DNA from: Paenibacillus psychroresistens
Lineage (GTDB): Bacteria > Bacillota > Bacilli > Paenibacillales > NBRC-103111
DNA length: 64,000 nucleotides
Direction of reading: 5' to 3'
Assembly: GCF_009728935.1 (NCBI RefSeq)
Contig: NZ_CP034235.1
Span: forward strand, 5,469,501-5,533,500
Below are positions 63,161 to 64,000 of the stretch, in pieces. The notes beneath the pieces were generated by a model. It saw only the letters and a list, made by a program, of their open reading frames with translations, did no database searches and was not told where the DNA came from. Positions within the stretch are counted from its first letter, which is position 1, and each line of letters begins with the position of its first letter. Both the position numbers and the translations under genes were made by a program.

Positions 63161-64000
63161 TTATGGTACAAAATATCCTGCAATATCCGAAAAAATAGTA
63201 TTTATCTTATAAGGATTTGGGTCACCTGGTTCAGCTTCATCTGCACCGTCTAGATTGTATTTTTCATTTATGAAATCCAATACTTCAGGGCGAGCTATAG
63301 CTCCAATTAATGCCTCAATCGCTGTCTTGAATGTAGTATCGTAAACTCCAAAGTTAATAAATTCTCCTAATAGATTATATTCATTAAAATAAATTCCACT
63401 CGCACTATAAGCTGCTTTCATACCTACCAAGGCAGCCACATCTAAACTACCTGCTTTTGCTTTAGTTGAAAATGTCAGTTTAGCTGTTTCAAAGCCAACT
63501 GCATTAACAAATGTATCTACAATTTGCGTTTCAGTTGAATAGGTCTGTCCTGTCGCTGCAAATATTCTCCAGTCTATTAAATACTGAGCAACAGAATTTT
63601 GTCTGTTTCTTGCTATGAAATCAGTATCCATATAATCATCTGTTAATGCAGTTGGTAGGTTAAGCAATGCTGAATTAGCTGCAATTGCTGCTTTCATATT
63701 TTCTACTGAATTTGCTGCATCATTTATTGCTGTAAGCACGCTTGTAGTCAATTCAATATTTATTCTTGCGAATACATCGTTTATCTTATAAGGATTGATT
63801 GCATAACTATCATTTGTTGACCCATTGACTACATAAAGAACATAAACTTGTATATCATGGCTAGCTAAAAGAAATTTAGTAATAGTGCCATATGAGGTTT
63901 TGAATATAGAATCTGCAGTTTCTTTCACTGATCCATCTTCATTTACATATCCTCTATATTCACCATGTTCCAGGTATGCTGCTTGAATAGTTTCAATATC
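63161..64000 (-). CDS. C-terminal part of a large protein running off the right edge
   Basis: The frame stays open to the window edge (IETIQAAYLEHGEYRGYVNE precedes the first ATG-like codon), so only the last 279 codons are seen. The sequence is helical and Ala-rich. It contains the motif NPYKIN(D/T)(V/I)F twice, near its start (INPYKINDVFARIN) and near its end (NPYKINTIFSDIAGYFVP), which suggests internal repeats or a bracketed domain. I do not recognise the family. It lies in the surface-protein cluster and in the same direction, so it is probably another secreted protein, but the N-terminus is missing. Confidence 0.65.
   Translation of the reverse strand, partial: DIETIQAAYLEHGEYRGYVNEDGSVKETADSIFKTSYGTITKFLLASHDIQVYVLYVVNGSTNDSYAINPYKINDVFARINIELTTSVLTAINDAANSVENMKAAIAANSALLNLPTALTDDYMDTDFIARNRQNSVAQYLIDWRIFAATGQTYSTETQIVDTFVNAVGFETAKLTFSTKAKAGSLDVAALVGMKAAYSASGIYFNEYNLLGEFINFGVYDTTFKTAIEALIGAIARPEVLDFINEKYNLDGADEAEPGDPNPYKINTIFSDIAGYFVP

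Noticed and set aside
1..64000. tRNA, tmRNA or rRNA genes as integration targets
   Set aside because: No cloverleaf-like or rRNA sequence was noticed at either element end or elsewhere. The integration target is gerE.

Overview
The window looks like the chromosome of a spore-forming, Gram-positive Bacillota, most likely of the Paenibacillus group. The DNA is AT-rich with strong AGGAGG-type ribosome binding sites and many GTG/TTG starts. It encodes an S-layer-homology protein, very long secreted proteins built from RCC1, InlB-type and Ig-like repeats, and a recognisable gerE (late spore-coat regulator). No rRNA, tRNA or CRISPR array was seen.

The central observation is that gerE is split. Its promoter (a good sigma-K match), start and first 51 codons lie at 37386-37631. 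Its last 29 codons and its terminator lie at 1168-1320 on the same strand. Joining the halves at a shared ACATT core gives an uninterrupted 74-residue GerE. The ~36.1 kb between the halves (about 1309-37394) therefore behaves as a sporulation-gene intervening element of the skin/SPbeta kind. It carries a large serine recombinase (25990-27594), and its two inner ends form a nearly perfect inverted repeat, as expected for a serine-integrase attP.

The element appears modular. Copies of one attachment-site arm, all in the same orientation, occur at 1307, 7817, 11790 and 25913 and cut it into four blocks. Block A (1.4-7.7 kb) has two DUF262/GmrSD-like proteins, an unknown partner and a membrane protein. 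Block B (7.9-11.7 kb) is a single nuclease-like/STAND NTPase protein. Block C (11.8-25.9 kb) has a degenerate tyrosine-recombinase/HNH fusion, a membrane-anchored protein, a much-interrupted resolvase gene, a hypothetical protein and an ankyrin-like protein. Block D (25.9-37.4 kb) is the core: serine recombinase, small proteins, Replic_Relax protein, FtsK-like translocase, phage-type replisome organiser, excisionase-like HTH, a divergent putative regulator, a metallophosphatase and an SLH protein. Most cargo of blocks A-C looks like anti-phage defence (inference).

Inside block C a 216-codon resolvase gene has been hit twice: by a 2465-bp IS66 element (17869-20333, TSD TTATCTAA) and by a 3.4-kb element (14238-17627). 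The ends of the latter, four contiguous 21-bp repeats on one side and three spaced copies on the other, resemble Tn7-type ends. It carries a lipoprotein, a secreted C39-like protein and a broken DUF2262-like gene, but no transposase. Complete IS66 copies with intact target duplications also lie at 20894-23358 and 60178-62642, and a fourth, slightly diverged copy is cut by the window start.

From 37.7 kb to the end, outside the element, is a minus-strand cluster of very large secreted proteins: RCC1 plus Ig-like repeats, a lectin/cadherin-like protein, a discoidin/CBM protein, a 715-residue protein and a tail-collar/InlB-repeat protein. Four of them end in a similar tandem EF-hand (dockerin-like) module. 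Between them sit two small cytosolic proteins, one of which resembles only the helical scaffold domain of SecA. The last IS66 copy interrupts another gene of this cluster, and a large protein gene runs off the right edge.
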